NCBI RefSeq assembly: GCF_036785885.1
Contig: NC_092319.1
Coordinates: 22,524,983-22,588,982, forward strand
Reading direction: 5' to 3'
Source of the DNA: Coffea arabica
Lineage: Eukaryota > Streptophyta > Magnoliopsida > Gentianales > Rubiaceae
DNA length: 64,000 nt
A model generated the notes under the pieces. That model was not told the origin of the DNA, ran no database searches, and was given only the letters and a program-made list of their open reading frames with translations. Of this stretch, positions 35,282 to 48,233 are shown piece by piece. The translations under genes and the position numbers were made by a program. The number at the start of each line of letters is the position of its first letter. The first letter of the stretch is position 1.

Positions 35282-36409
35282 TTGTGAATATGCACTCAAA
35301 ACAATACGACAACAAAAAATGCACTTTGCTTCACCTGTAACAAATAAATTTTACCTGTAATCAATAAGTTTCACTTGTCACCAAAAGATTATCTTATAGA
35401 ATCATATTAAATATTTGATGATACATTACATATCTTATTGAAAAATCAATCCTTGTTTATCAACCATACATTATCTAACTAAATCAATTCTCTCTCGATA
35501 CATTCCTAAAAAAATCCAATTCCTTCCCCCAACTAATGAAGAGATCTTGGCCCAATTGACACATATGATATTGAGCATAATTTTGCAAAGAAATAGCTCA
35601 CTTGTTTCTTGAAAAGAGATGGAAAATATGCTCAATGTCACTTAATTGAATAGTTGGCCCAATCCCTTGTTGGAGGCAAGTGTGATGCGGAGATCAAAGC
35701 TGGTCATGGTGATCAAGAAGCCCATGGGAAGGCGCCGGGTGAGCCAATGACTCGAGCACATGCTAATAAAACTAAGGAAGTCAATTGAAAAGTTGGGAGT
35801 CCATCGAAGCTTTGAAGGGGTCAAGTGTCCAACAAGTTTCATTGCAAAACCCTAATTTAAGTTGGCGAAGCACGATCTGGTTTACAAACCATAGCAAGGG
35901 TCGCGGATTGAAGGGACGAATCATGCTTAGTCCATGTTTGATAATCTAGTTCAGAACTTAAATTTAATGGATTCAGATCTTAACATATTCAAACCGTTTG
36001 ATAATAAAAAATTAAACATTTGAATTAATTAAGTGGCACTGAATTTTCTAAACAAAACTTGTTCCCAAAATTAAGTAATAACCTATTCACTTATCACTGA
36101 ATGTGATATGCACTCACATGTATCAGATTTAATACTTAATAATTCAATAATCTAATGAATTCAGACTTCAGATTTTATATTTCACACTTTAGTTTTCAAA
36201 TTTTAATTTTAGTAAACGCACCCCTTAGTCTTGTTGGGTTTTTTTATCGTTTATCTTTAGCATTGTTTAGACGTTTTGTTCGTTATTTAAAGGCTAAAAC
36301 TCGGTCAGTTTAATGTTTAGATGGGTCATTAGTTGTTTAGTTCATTAGTGATAGGAATAAGTGACTAAATCCAAAATTCATTTGGATTAGTCCATTTAGT
36401 AGTTGAAGG
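35282..36409 (+). mobile_element. Old Ty3/gypsy 3' end and LTR U3, left piece
   Basis: From about 35560 the sequence resembles the end of a gypsy polyprotein and its LTR. Near 35740 a plus frame reads GEPMTRAHANKTKE, similar to the PITRARAKK tail at 59215. AT-rich LTR-like sequence follows to 36409. The remainder of the LTR, with a CTATAAATAG box, is found after the insertion at 46919-47270. Together these look like one decayed LTR split by the array 36410-46918. The first 250 bp (35282-35530) show nothing recognisable. Confidence 0.55.
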
Positions 36410-39274
36410 TGTGACGGCCCCACTTCCCCCTAGGGCGTACCAAAGGGTTCGGCGGACCGCCTGCCCAACTCTCGCCGGGACTCAGTCGATCACTACCATC
36501 CTCAAATAAATACAATACAAGAATAAACCTCAAATATACATCACATGGTCCACAAATATACATCCAAGTCTCCAATAATTACATGTCACAAATGCAGCGG
36601 AAACTAATTCCCAACTATACATCAAATGATTCCAAATCCAAATTGTACAAAATATAGGCCATCCATTCACGTGAATAAGTACTACAAGTCCTTCATTCGC
36701 CACGAGCCCTGTGGAGGGGAATAAAATATTTTTGGGGTGAGCTAGAAGCTCAGCGAGTAACCAGAAAATCAGTAATCAAATCGGTTTAACAATATTTCTT
36801 TTCAATGATGTCATAAATCAATGATGTCATAAACCAAATGATAAGTCCAGAAACGATTACAGCATTTACAAAACATTAAATATGGAGTATCAATAATTCA
36901 AGAAACATGTACAATGGAAAGCGATAGTAACATTCATGAAAAGGATACGTTCATTTTTTTATAAATAATCCCTCGTTCATCTTTTTATTCGTTCATCTCA
37001 TCTTTTTTTTTTTCCGGACGTTGGCCGGTCTCCACCCATCCGGACGTAGCCGGACTCCACCCATCCGGACGTACCCGGACTACAAGGTAATACTCGAGTA
37101 TACCAAATTCACCCAGGGTCACCATATCGCCCGACCGAGTCCGCTTCTGGCTCGAGCCGATCGGTAACGAAGGGCAGGGCCCAATTCAGCCAAATGGCTT
37201 ACATTCATGCGCAACTAGCATTTAATCATTAATCATTGAAAATTTCATATTTATTTAGGTCGAGTGCGATAAAGTACACACTCGCCTAGAAAACTCGTTT
37301 TGGAAATCATTCAAAACACTTAACATATTATCAATCAATAATAACAAGCCAATAAATCAAGTGATATAGCAAACAAGGAACACTCATATGCAAGCACGCA
37401 TGATATGCAAGAAAACAGTTCAAAAGTAACATTGGAAACAGTTTAAAGGTAAATAATGCAAAAAACGGTTCATAAATAACTTTAGAAATAGTTTGAGGTC
37501 ACTCACCTCCATGGCTCAGAAATCATCCATCACATAACATTGCCTTGCTCAAATCCAAGTCTTAGATCACAAACTCAATGCAAACAAGTCCTTTAAAACT
37601 TCGGACAGCACTTCCCCTAAATTTGCTTACTTTCCCAACCATCATGGCTTCATTATTTCCTCAGCCAGTCCCAAAGGTACACACACAACAACAAGTTCAT
37701 CCAATAGTCATTCAGCAAGCTCCAAGTAGTACAAAGACAAGTCAAGCTAGGGAAAAGTCTGGAAATGAAAGTTAAGCTCAAAACCAGAAAAACAGGTTTT
37801 GACGTCATTTTACGGTAATGGCACCAAAGGCTCTACGATTGTCGGATGAAGGTTCAAGACCCACCGTTTCGAAGCTAAGAGATAGGGCTACAACAATGCA
37901 GAAGGTCACTCAGTCCAGTTCCTAGCACAACTAGGTCAAATATGCCAAAATACCAAACCAGAACCACTAAAACAGGTTCACAAATCACACAATGCTGTAA
38001 TGAGTCCAACTCGGTCCATACAAGTCCAAATGCATTGATTCCAAAGGCATATGGTAGCTAAGACATCCAGCTACATTTCATTAAAAGACACCAACATCCA
38101 AATCCAAAGAAATTCCAGTCAAAATGGCCAATTACAAGTGCAGTTTTCGCATTCTGATCAACCCAGAACAGCAACAGTAAAATCGACATATCTCACTCTA
38201 CACTAGTCCAAATGACCTGAAATTTTACAGTCACTTCAAACTCATCAATACCTACAACTTTCATGTTTTAAGTAAAGGCCAATTCGGTCTCTAACATGGT
38301 GCAATAAATTCGGACAGAATGAAGAACTACAAAACCTAATTTTCTGAAATTTCTTCCAAAACAGAAATTGATTGCACTTAATCACTTTTTCCACCTCCTA
38401 AAGTCATTAAACATCATTTCCAATCATCATACATGCCCACCTAATCATATCCATATGAAAACAGAAAAATCCCCAAAAATAATAAAACTTCACCAATTCA
38501 ACCAAACTCAAGAAATAATCCATGAAATTGCATCTTATAACACCACTAATCATGAATTGAACATCATTAGAGGAAGGAGAGGTGTTCATCCACCACTTAC
38601 CTTAGCAAAATAAGAGGGAGAGCTACTTGTCACCTTAGCTTCTCAAACAACTCCACCAAACAACTCACAAACACTAAGTGAAGAGGTTTTATGGAGTAAT
38701 TGCAAGATCAAATGGTTGGATGGTTCACCTTGAGCAAGATTGGAGCTAAAACTTGAAGAGTTTCTTGCTTCCTTTTGGAGAGAGAGGGCCGGCCATATGA
38801 GGAGAGAAAAATGGTGAATTTTGGTGATTTTTGAAGATATTTAACCTTTGGTCAAAAAAAGTCAAAAATTGGAATAGTAAATCTTAAAGTAAAACCAATA
38901 AGAGGGTGACACTTGTCACCTCATTAATGCAATCTTATCACTTCTTTTTCCTCTCACATCAATCAAATCTCACTCTCTACTTATCTCTTAACACCCGATA
39001 AATTTTACACAGTATCCGGAATTTAACCTAATTGGTCGAATTTTTCCGAACTTTTCGCACTAGTGGGTCCCACGTCCGTTATATATTCTTAATTTTCCAA
39101 AAACTCTCCAAGGCTAGAAAAATCATCTAAAACTATAATTACTCATAAAAATTTCTCATGAAAATTTCCTAAGCCAGAAAACACAGAAAACATGCTATTA
39201 AAGGAAATAAAACCCTCGGAAAATATTAGGGTTTTTACGGGTTCTCAAACTCATTTTTTTTTCGGGGCGTCACA
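36410..39274 (-). repeat. LTR1 of the array (2865 bp)
   Basis: It begins TGTGACGGCCCC and ends GGGGCGTCACA. It contains GGCGGACCGCC near the left end, a short tandem of CCATCCGGACG words (37016-37080), and the dyad GGTGACACTTGTCACC at 38905-38920. Outside 36987 to about 37440 it is nearly identical to LTR2 and LTR3. In that interval it has unrelated sequence. Confidence 0.9.
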
Positions 39275-39443
39275 ATCTCCCCTCCTTAAAAGAATGTCGT
39301 CCTCGACATTCCCTGTTGTACCAATCAAGTCAAGACACCCCGCACAAATCTCTCAAGAGTCAAATCAAACCCACAGTCCGGCATCCTAAACTTCAAGCTT
39401 AGGATACACTACAGAGATCTGAAGCCTAAGCTCTGATACCAAC
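39275..39443 (-). other. Minimal internal domain 1 (PPT and PBS only)
   Basis: On the minus strand TTTTAAGGAGGGGAGAT abuts the LTR1 end, and TTGGTATCAGAGC abuts the LTR2 start. Nothing else is encoded in the 169 bp. Confidence 0.85.
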
Positions 39444-42400
39444 TGTGACGGCCCCACTTCCCCCTAGGGCGTACCAAAGGGTTCGGTGGACCGCCTGCCC
39501 AACTCTCGCCGGGACTCGGTCGATCACTACCATCCTCAAATAATTACAATACAAGAATAAACCTCAAATATACATCACATGGTCCACAAATATACATCCA
39601 AGTCTCCAATAATTACATGTCACAAATGCAGCGGAAACTAATTCCCAACTATACATCAAATGATTCCAAATCCAAATTGTACAAAATATAGGCCATCCAT
39701 TCACGTGAATAAGTACTACAAGTCCTTCATTCGCCACGAGCCCTGTGGAGGGGAATAAAATATTTTTGGGGTGAGCTAGAAGCTCAGCGAGTAACCAGAA
39801 AATCAGTAATCAAATCGGTTTAACAATATTTCTTTTCAATGATGTCATAAATCAATGATGTCATAAACTAAATGATAAGTCCAGAAACGATTACAACATT
39901 TACAAAACATTAAATATGGAGTATCAATAATTCAAGAAACATGTACAATGGAAAGCGATAGTAACATTCATGAAAAGGATACGTTCATTTTTTTATAAAT
40001 AATCCCTCGTTCATCTTTTGGGACCCGCTAGTGCGGTAAATGCATTATATTTTTGACAACTCATTGGAGTTAATTGTAAAGATTAAAAGAAGTTTGGGCC
40101 ATAGTGTGACTTTTGGTTAATCATAAATTGCTAGACTTCCTAAAGGTTCCATGAAGTTCCTAAACTTAATTGTGATTTGCTAAACAAAAAGGTGTTGGAC
40201 TTTGACCAAGTGACCTGGTATTAATCTTCTTAGCAAGACCAAAGGCCAAAACAACAAGGAGAATTTCAGCCAGCTCTAGGGAGAAAAGAGGGGAGAAAAA
40301 CCAAGAGAAAATAAGAGAAAGAACAAGAAAAATTCTGGTTTTGTGCAACCCATCCAACAAGGTTGGGAGTTAGAGCAAAAGAAAGCTAAGGAACTTGGTT
40401 CTTGAAGTGCAACCTTGTGAACCCACCTTTGGAAGGTAAAGCAGCCTTGAACCCTTGTAAAAACTTATAGCAATTGAGTAGAAATGTTGATTTTGATGTT
40501 GTAAGATGCTAATAAGGGTTAATGATGGTTTATATATCACTTTTGTGGGTTTGTGTGGAAGATTTGATGATTTCTATGGTTGTTGAGAAAATTCCAGAAT
40601 TGAGATTTCTTATGGTTCAGTTCTGCCCGTTTCTGTTTGAGTATGTTAAAGGCCTGCCCAGCTCTCGCCGGGACTCAGTCGTTCACTACAATCCTCAAAT
40701 ATATTACAATATAAATCTCAAAATTACATCAAATTCTTCAATGATTACATATTACAAATGCAGCGAAAAACTGATTCCAATCGTGGAACGTATACTTACA
40801 TCAATATCAATTCCAAATATTTATACAAGACCAACTCGTACATAAAATAGATGCAAACTTAAACTGTACACGATATAAGCCATCCAGTCACGTGAATAAG
40901 CACTCCAAGCTTTTCTTCGCCTTGAGCCCTGTGGGGGGGAAATAAAACATTTTTGGGGTGAGCTAGAAGCTCAGCGAATAACCATTAAAATCAGTAATCA
41001 ATTCAGTTTCACAGTCATTCATTTCAGTGATGTCATGATTTCAAAATCAAATGTACACTTATTGCTCTCGTGAGCCAGCGAAATCGTTGTACTTAAACAC
41101 CCAACGCTCCAAACAAACATTAAACAGTAAACAGTCAGTGGGGAGCCATTTGCTCCAGATGAACAGTACACAGAGGTGGAGACGTTGGTGTTCAACACAC
41201 GAATTCCAAGCACTCATTTAAGCCAAAACATGTCATGGGCCACATGCAAGCACTCATGATATGCAATCAAGTAAATAGTGCAATAAACGGTTCATAAGTA
41301 ACTTTGGAAACAGTTTAGAGTCACTCACCTCCATGGCTCAGAAATCATCCATCACATAACATTGCCTTGCTCAAATCCAAGTCTTAGATCACAAACTCAA
41401 TGCAAACAAGTCCTTTAAAACTTCGGACAGCACTCCCCCTAAATTTGCTTACTTTCCCAGCCATCATGGCTTCATTATTTCCTCAGCCAGTCCCAAAGGT
41501 ACACACACAACAACAAGTTCATCCAATAGTCATTCAGCAAGCTCCAAGTAGTACAAAGACAAGTCAAGTTAGGAAAAAGTCTGGAAATGAAAGTTAAGCT
41601 CAAAACCAGAAAAATAGGTTTTGACGTCATTTTGCGGTAATGGCACCAAAGGCTCTACGATTGACGGATGAAGGTGCAAGACCCACCGTTTCGAAGCTAA
41701 GAGATAGGGCTACAACAATGCAGAAGGTCACTCAGTCCAGTTCCTAGCACAACTAGGTCAAATATGCCAAAATACCAAACTAGAACCACTAAAATAGGTT
41801 CACAAATCACACAATGCTGTAATGAGTCCAACTCGGTCCATACAAGTCCAAATGCATTGCTTCCAAAGGCATATGGTAGCTAAGACATCCAGCTACATTT
41901 CATTAGAAGACACCAACATCCAAATCCAAAGCAATTCCAGTCAAAATGGCCAATTACAAGTACAGTTTTCGCATTCTGATCAACCCAGAACAGCAACAGT
42001 AAAATCGACATATCTCACTCTACACTAGTCCAAATGACCTGAAATTTTACAGTCACTTCAAACTCATCAATACCTACAACTTTCATGTTTTAAGTAAAGG
42101 CCAATTAGGTCTCTAACATGGTGCAATAAATTCGGACAGAATGAAGAACTACAAAACCTAATTTTCTGAAATTTCTTCCAAAACAGAAATTGATTGCACT
42201 TAATCACTTTTTCCACCTCCTAAAGTCATTAAACATCATTTCCAATCATCATACATGCCCACCTAATCATATCCATATGAAAACAGAAAAATCCCCAAAA
42301 ATAATAAAACTTCACCAATTCAACCAAACTCAAGAAATAATCCATGAAATTGCATCTTATAACACCACTAATCATGAATTGAACATCATTAGAGGAAGGA

Positions 42401-43096
42401 GAGGTGTTCATCCACCACTTACCTTAGCAAAATAAGAGGGAGAGCTACTTGTCACCTTAGCTTCTCAAACAACTCCACCAAACAACTCACAAACACTAAG
42501 TGAAGAGGTTTTATGGAGTAATTGCAAGATCAAATGGTTGGATGGTTCACCTTGAGCAAGATTGGAGCTAACACTTGAAGAGTTTCTTGCTTCCTTTTGG
42601 AGAGAGAGGGCCGGCCATATGAGGAGAGAAAAATGGTGAATTTTGGTGATTTTTGAAGATATTTAACCTTTGGTCAAAAAAAGTCAAAAATTGGAATAGT
42701 AAATCTTAAAGTAAAACCAATAAGAGGGTGACACTTGTCACCTCATTAATGCAATCTTATCACTTCTTTTTCCTCTCACATCAATCAAATCTCACTCTCT
42801 ACTTATCTCTTAACACCCGATAAATTTTACACAGTATCCGGAATTTAACCTAATTGGTCGAATTTTTCCGAACTTTTCGCACTAGTGGGTCCCACGTCCG
42901 TTATATATTCTTAATTTTCCAAAAACTCTCCAAGGCTAGAAGAATCATCTAAAACTATAATTACTCATAAAAATTTCTCATGAAAATTTCCTAACCCAGA
43001 AAACACAGAAAACATGCTATTAAAGGAAATAAAATCCTCGGAAAAGATTAGGGTTTTTACGGGTTCTCAAACTCATTTTTTTTTCGGGGCGTCACA
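39444..43096 (-). repeat. LTR2 of the array (3653 bp, chimeric)
   Basis: Same ends as LTR1. From 40020 to about 41260 it carries a different segment. First comes a reversed piece beginning GGGACCCGCTAGTGCGG, like the interior of a related LTR in the other direction. At about 40652 a second LTR-start-like sequence follows (GGCCTGCCCAGCTCTCGCCG onward). The dyad is at 42727-42742. Confidence 0.88.
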
Positions 43097-43265
43097 ATCT
43101 CCCCTCCTTAAAAGAATGTCGTCCTCGACATTCCCTGTTGTACCAATCAAGTCAAGACACCCCGCACAAATCTCTCAAGAGTCAAATCAAACCCACAGTC
43201 CGGCATCCTAAACTTCAAGCTTAGGATACACTACAGAGATCTGAAGCCTAAGCTCTGATACCAAC
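43097..43265 (-). other. Minimal internal domain 2 (PPT and PBS only)
   Basis: Same length and nearly the same sequence as 39275-39443. Confidence 0.85.
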
Positions 43266-46200
43266 TGTGACGGCCCCACTTCCCCCTAGGGCGTACCAAA
43301 GGGTTCGGTGGACCGCCTGCCCAACTCTCGCCGGGACTCGGTCGATCACTACCATCCTCAAATAAATACAATACAAGAATAAACCTCAAATATACATCAC
43401 ATGGTCCACAAATATACATCCAAGTCTCCAATAATTACATGTCACAAATGCAGCGGAAACTAATTCCCAACTATACATCAAATGATTCCAAATCCAAATT
43501 GTACAAAATATAGGCCATCCATTCACGTGAATAAGTACTACAAGTCCTTCATTCGCCACGAGCCCTGTGGAGGGGAATAAAATATTTTTGGGGTGAGCTA
43601 GAAGCTCAACGAGTAACCAGAAAATCAGTAATCAAATCGGTTTAACAATATTTCTTTTCAATGATGTCATAAATCAATGATGTCATAAACTAAATGATAA
43701 GTCCAGAAACGATTACAACATTTACAAAACATTAAATATGGAGTATCAATAATTCAAGAAACATGTACAATGGAAAGCGATAGTAACATTCATGAAAAGG
43801 ATACGTTCATTTTTTTATAAATAATCCCTCGTTCATCTTTTGGGACCCGCTAGTGCGGTAAATGCATTATATTTTTGACAACTCATTGGAGTTAATTGTA
43901 AAGATTAAAAGAAGTTTGGGCCATAGTGTGACTTTTGGTTAATCATAAATTGCTAGACTTCCTAAAGGTTCCATGAAGTTCCTAAGCTTAATTGTGATTT
44001 GCTAAACAAAAAGGTGTTGGACTTTGACCAAGTGACCTGGTATTAATCTTCTTAGCAAGACCAAAGGCCAAAACAACAAGGAGAATTTCAGCCAGCTCTA
44101 GGGAGAAAAGAGGGGAGAAAAACCAAGAGAAAATAAGAGAAAGAACAAGAAAAATTCTGGTTTTGTGCAACCCATCTAACAAGCTTGGGAGTTAGAGCAA
44201 AAGAAAGCTAAGGAACTTGGTTCTTGAAGTGCAACCTTGTGAACCCACCTTTGGAAGGTAAAGCAGCCTTGAACCCTTGTAAAAACTTATAGCAATTGAG
44301 TAGAAATGTTGATTTTGATGTTGTAAGATGCTAATAAGGGTTAATGATGGTTTATATATCACTTTTGTGGGTTTGTGTGGAAGATTTGATGATTTCTATG
44401 GTTGTTGAGAAAATTCCAGAATTGAGATTTCTTATGGTTCAGTTCTGCCCGTTTCTGTTTGAGTATGTTAGAGGCCTGCCCAGCTCTCGCCGGGACTCAG
44501 TCGTTCACTACAATCCTCAAATATATTACAATATAAATCTCAAAATTACATCAAATTCTTCAATGATTACATATTACAAATGCAGCGGAAAACTGATTCC
44601 AATCGTGGAACGTATACTTACATCCATATCAATTCCAAATATTTATACAAGACCAACTCGTACATAAAATAGATGCAAACTTAAACTGTACACGATATAA
44701 GCCATCCAGTCACGTGAATAAGCACTCCAAGCTTTTCTTCGCCTTGAGCCCTGTGGGGGGGAAATAAAACATTTTTGGGGTGAGCTAGAAGCTCAGCGAG
44801 TAACCATTAAAATCAGTAATCAATTCAGTTTCACAGTCATTCATTTCAGTGATGTCATGATTTCAAAATCAAATGTACACTTATTGCTCTCGTGAGCCAG
44901 CGAAATCGTTGTACTTAAACACCCAACGCTCCAAACAAACATTAAACAGTAAACAGTCAGTGGGGAGCCATTTGCTCCAGATGAACAGTACACAGAGGTG
45001 GAGACGTTGGTGTTCAACACACGAATTCCAAGCACTCATTTAAGCCAAAACATGTCATGGGCCACATGCAAGCACTCATGATATGCAATCAAGTAAATAG
45101 TGCAATAAACGGTTCATAAGTAACTTTGGAAACAGTTTAGAGTCACTCACCTCCATGGCTCAGAAATCATCCATCACATAACATTGCCTTGCTCAAATCC
45201 AAGTCTTAGATCACAAACTCAATGCAAACAAGTCCTTTAAAACTTCGGACAGCACTCCCCCTAAATTTGCTTACTTTCCCAGCCATCATGGCTTCATTAT
45301 TTCCTCAGCCAGTCCCAAAGGTACACACACAACAACAAGTTCATCCAATAGTCATTCAGCAAGCTCCAAGTAGTACAAAGACAAGTCAAGTTAGGAAAAA
45401 GTCTGGAAATGAAAGTTAAGTTCAAAACCAGAAAAATAGGTTTTGACGTCATTTTGCGGTAATGGCACCAAAGGCTCTACGATTGACGGATGAAGGTGCA
45501 AGACCCACCGTTTCGAAGCTAAGAGATAGGGCTACAACAATGCAGAAGGTCACTCAGTCCAGTTCCTAGCACAACTAGGTCAAATATGCCAAAATACCAA
45601 ACTAGAACCACTAAAATAGGTTCACAAATCACACAATGCTGTAATGAGTCCAACTCGGTCCATACAAGTCCAAATGCATTGATTCCAAAGGCATATGGTA
45701 GCTAAGACATCCAGCTACATTTCATTAGAAGACACCAACATCCAAATCCAAAGCAATTCCAGTCAAAATGGCCAATTACAAGTACAGTTTTCGCATTCTG
45801 ATCAACCCAGAACAGCAACAGTAAAATCGACATATCTCACTCTACACTAGTCCAAATGACCTGAAATTTTACAGTCACTTCAAACTCATCAATACCTACA
45901 ACTTTCATGTTTTAAGTAAAGGCCAATTAGGTCTCTAACATGGTGCAATAAATTCGGACAGAATGAAGAACTACAAAACCTAATTTTCTGAAATTTCTTC
46001 CAAAACAGAAATTGATTGCACTTAATCACTTTTTCCACCTCCTAAAGTCATTAAACATCATTTCCAATCATCATACATGCCCACCTAATCATATCCATAT
46101 GAAAACAGAAAAATCCCCAAAAATAATAAAACTTCACCAATTCAACCAAACTCAAGAAATAATCCATGAAATTGCATCTTATAACACCACTAATCATGAA

Positions 46201-46918
46201 TTGAACATCATTAGAGGAAGGAGAGGTGTTCATCCACCACTTACCTTAGCAAAATAAGAGGGAGAGCTACTTGTCACCTTAGCTTCTCAAACAACTCCAC
46301 CAAACAACTCACAAACACTAAGTGAAGAGGTTTTATGGAGTAATTGCAAGATCAAATGGTTGGATGGTTCACCTTGAGCAAGATTGGAGCTAAAACTTGA
46401 AGAGTTTCTTGCTTCCTTTTGGAGAGAGAGGGCCGGCCATATGAGGAGAGAAAAATGGTGAATTTTGGTGATTTTTGAAGATATTTAACCTTTGGTCAAA
46501 AAAAGTCAAAAATTGGAATAGTAAATCTTAAAGTAAAACCAATAAGAGGGTGACACTTGTCACCTCATTAATGCAATCTTATCACTTCTTTTTCCTCTCA
46601 CATCAATCAAATCTCACTCTCTACTTATCTCTTAACACCCGATAAATTTTACACAGTATCCGGAATTTAACCTAATTGGCCGAATTTTTCCGAACTTTTC
46701 GCACTAGTGGGTCCCACGTCCGTTATATATTCTTAATTTTCCAAAAACTCTCCAAGGCTAGAAAAATCATCTAAAACTATAATTACTCATAAAAATTCCT
46801 CATGAAAATTTCCTAAGCCAGAAAATGCAGAAAACATGCTATTAAAGGAAATAAAACCCTCGGAAAAGATTAGGGTTTTTACGGGTTTTCAAACTCATTT
46901 TTTTTTCGGGGCATCACA
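43266..46918 (-). repeat. LTR3 of the array (3653 bp, chimeric)
   Basis: Same structure as LTR2 at an offset of 3822 bp, including the inserted reversed segment. It ends GGGGCATCACA (one change from the GCGTCACA of the others). The dyad is at 46549-46564. Confidence 0.88.
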
Positions 46919-47270
46919 GAAGGGCTATAAATAGTAGCTTCTTTTCCATCATAGAGAGATGAATTCTACTAGCAAATAAATGCGTGAGTTTATTTCTCTT
47001 GGCAAAGAGAGATTTCTTGAATACTCGAGAGCTTAACTTTAAAGTATTTAATTTGATTTATCAACCAAGAATCGCACTTTGTTGTGTCATCTTCCACCGA
47101 CACCTTTTGATTCACTAAATTATTAAATTGTGGATTGAGATTATATCAAGAAGTTCATAATTCCGTGGTTTTAAAAGGGTCAAGTGTTCCGCAAATTTAT
47201 TCAACTTGATTCATACGTCTAGACCTGACTTGTTAGTTCACATAAAGTGGCCGCCACTGTTGATTCTCTT
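46919..47270 (+). mobile_element. Old Ty3/gypsy LTR, right piece with TATA box
   Basis: Starts with the duplicated GAAGG, then GCTATAAATAGTAGC, a plausible LTR core promoter, and R/U5-like sequence. The order of words parallels 59580-59860: GTGAGTTT..., TTTCTTGAATA, a TTATCAA-CAAG word, and a TTGTGGATTGAGATTATATC-like stretch. The array inserted five bases upstream of this TATA box. Confidence 0.6.
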
Positions 47271-47663
47271 CGGAAAAAAAAAAACTCAAAACAATACAAA
47301 CAAAACCACTCATAAATAGTTTCAGCTAAAACTCTACTAAAATGGATTTTTTTTTTTCTAGAAGCTATGCAATCAAGTAGATACTAAATCCTTTATAGTT
47401 TGAACACATCAAAATTGTTCTACAAGCAACAAGTTTACTGCATATAAAAAGTTAAATTCCATCTTAACATGAATCAACCATAATGGAATTATTTACCAAT
47501 ATTGGCCTACAGCTCCTTTCCTGGTTGATGACTATCCATACCATACATGCAAAATAATCAATGTTGTCGAATAAAGGCTGTTAATCAAATCTTTTGCTTT
47601 TTGAATAGATGTAGAATAATAGAAGGATTTAAAAAAATGAAAACAAAAGAAGGAGATCAAGTG
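47271..47663. other. Spacer
   Basis: AT-rich, with poly(A) and poly(T) runs. Nothing recognisable. Confidence 0.4.
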
Positions 47664-47671
47664 GCTGCATT

Positions 47672-48186
47672 TAGAGATGGCAAATGGGCATGATTGGGGA
47701 GGGTGGATTTGTTGATTTGAGATGGGATTGAGTGATATGGGTTTATTCCCGATCCTACCCATATGTATTTTGAAACTAATTTGGGCCGGATAAGATGGGT
47801 TTAGATTTATGCCATCCAATATTCAAATCTGTTTCCTATATATATTTTTTATTTAGTTCTTCCTTACTTTTGGATTAAAAAATTTGATGAAAGATTTGAA
47901 ATCCACCCAAATTGCTTTGGTTGTTTAGATTATTTAAGAGACATTTGATTTTATAATTCATCAATTATTAAAATACATTTTAAACACTAAACTAATTTGT
48001 GATCTACAAATTCAAATACCTCCTAAAGAATTTAAACAATTAGAGGAAGTTAAATTTCAAATCTTTCATCAAATCCCTCTACCCAAATGCAACCTTATTG
48101 TTTTTTATATATAACTTTTATTATTTTTTTGATCTTATTGTGAATTTATATTTTTTTGAACTCTTTTTTTCCTCGATTCTTCTTTT

Positions 48187-48233
<47 letters not shown>

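Larger units (their letters stand above)
36410..46918 (-). mobile_element. Tandem LTR-internal-LTR-internal-LTR array, 10.5 kb
   Basis: Three LTRs (36410-39274, 39444-43096, 43266-46918) are separated by two identical-length 169-bp internals (39275-39443 and 43097-43265). The whole array has one exact 5-bp duplication, GAAGG (36405-36409 and 46919-46923). Each internal holds only a polypurine tract and a PBS for initiator tRNA-Met, both in minus orientation. The period between LTR2 and LTR3 is exactly 3822 bp, and only scattered substitutions separate them. LTR ends and PPT/PBS wording relate it to the Tekay-like elements at 2025-14242. It encodes nothing; open frames that recur every 3822 bp are by-products of the repeat. 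Confidence 0.9.

Noticed and set aside
37578-46257. Sets of identical small ORFs repeated every 3822 bp
   Set aside because: They recur because the LTRs recur; they lie in LTR interior, have no domain and occur on both strands.
36410-46918. Regular repeat array considered as CRISPR or satellite
   Set aside because: Units are LTRs with PBS and PPT between them, and there is a single target duplication; this is a retrotransposon array.
36410-46918. Tandem array as an assembly error
   Set aside because: Copies differ by scattered substitutions, and LTR1 lacks the chimeric segment, which argues against simple duplication in assembly; reads would still be needed to be certain.
48189-48231. (TA)n tract as a replication or regulatory site
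   Set aside because: An ordinary microsatellite inside a hAT-type element.
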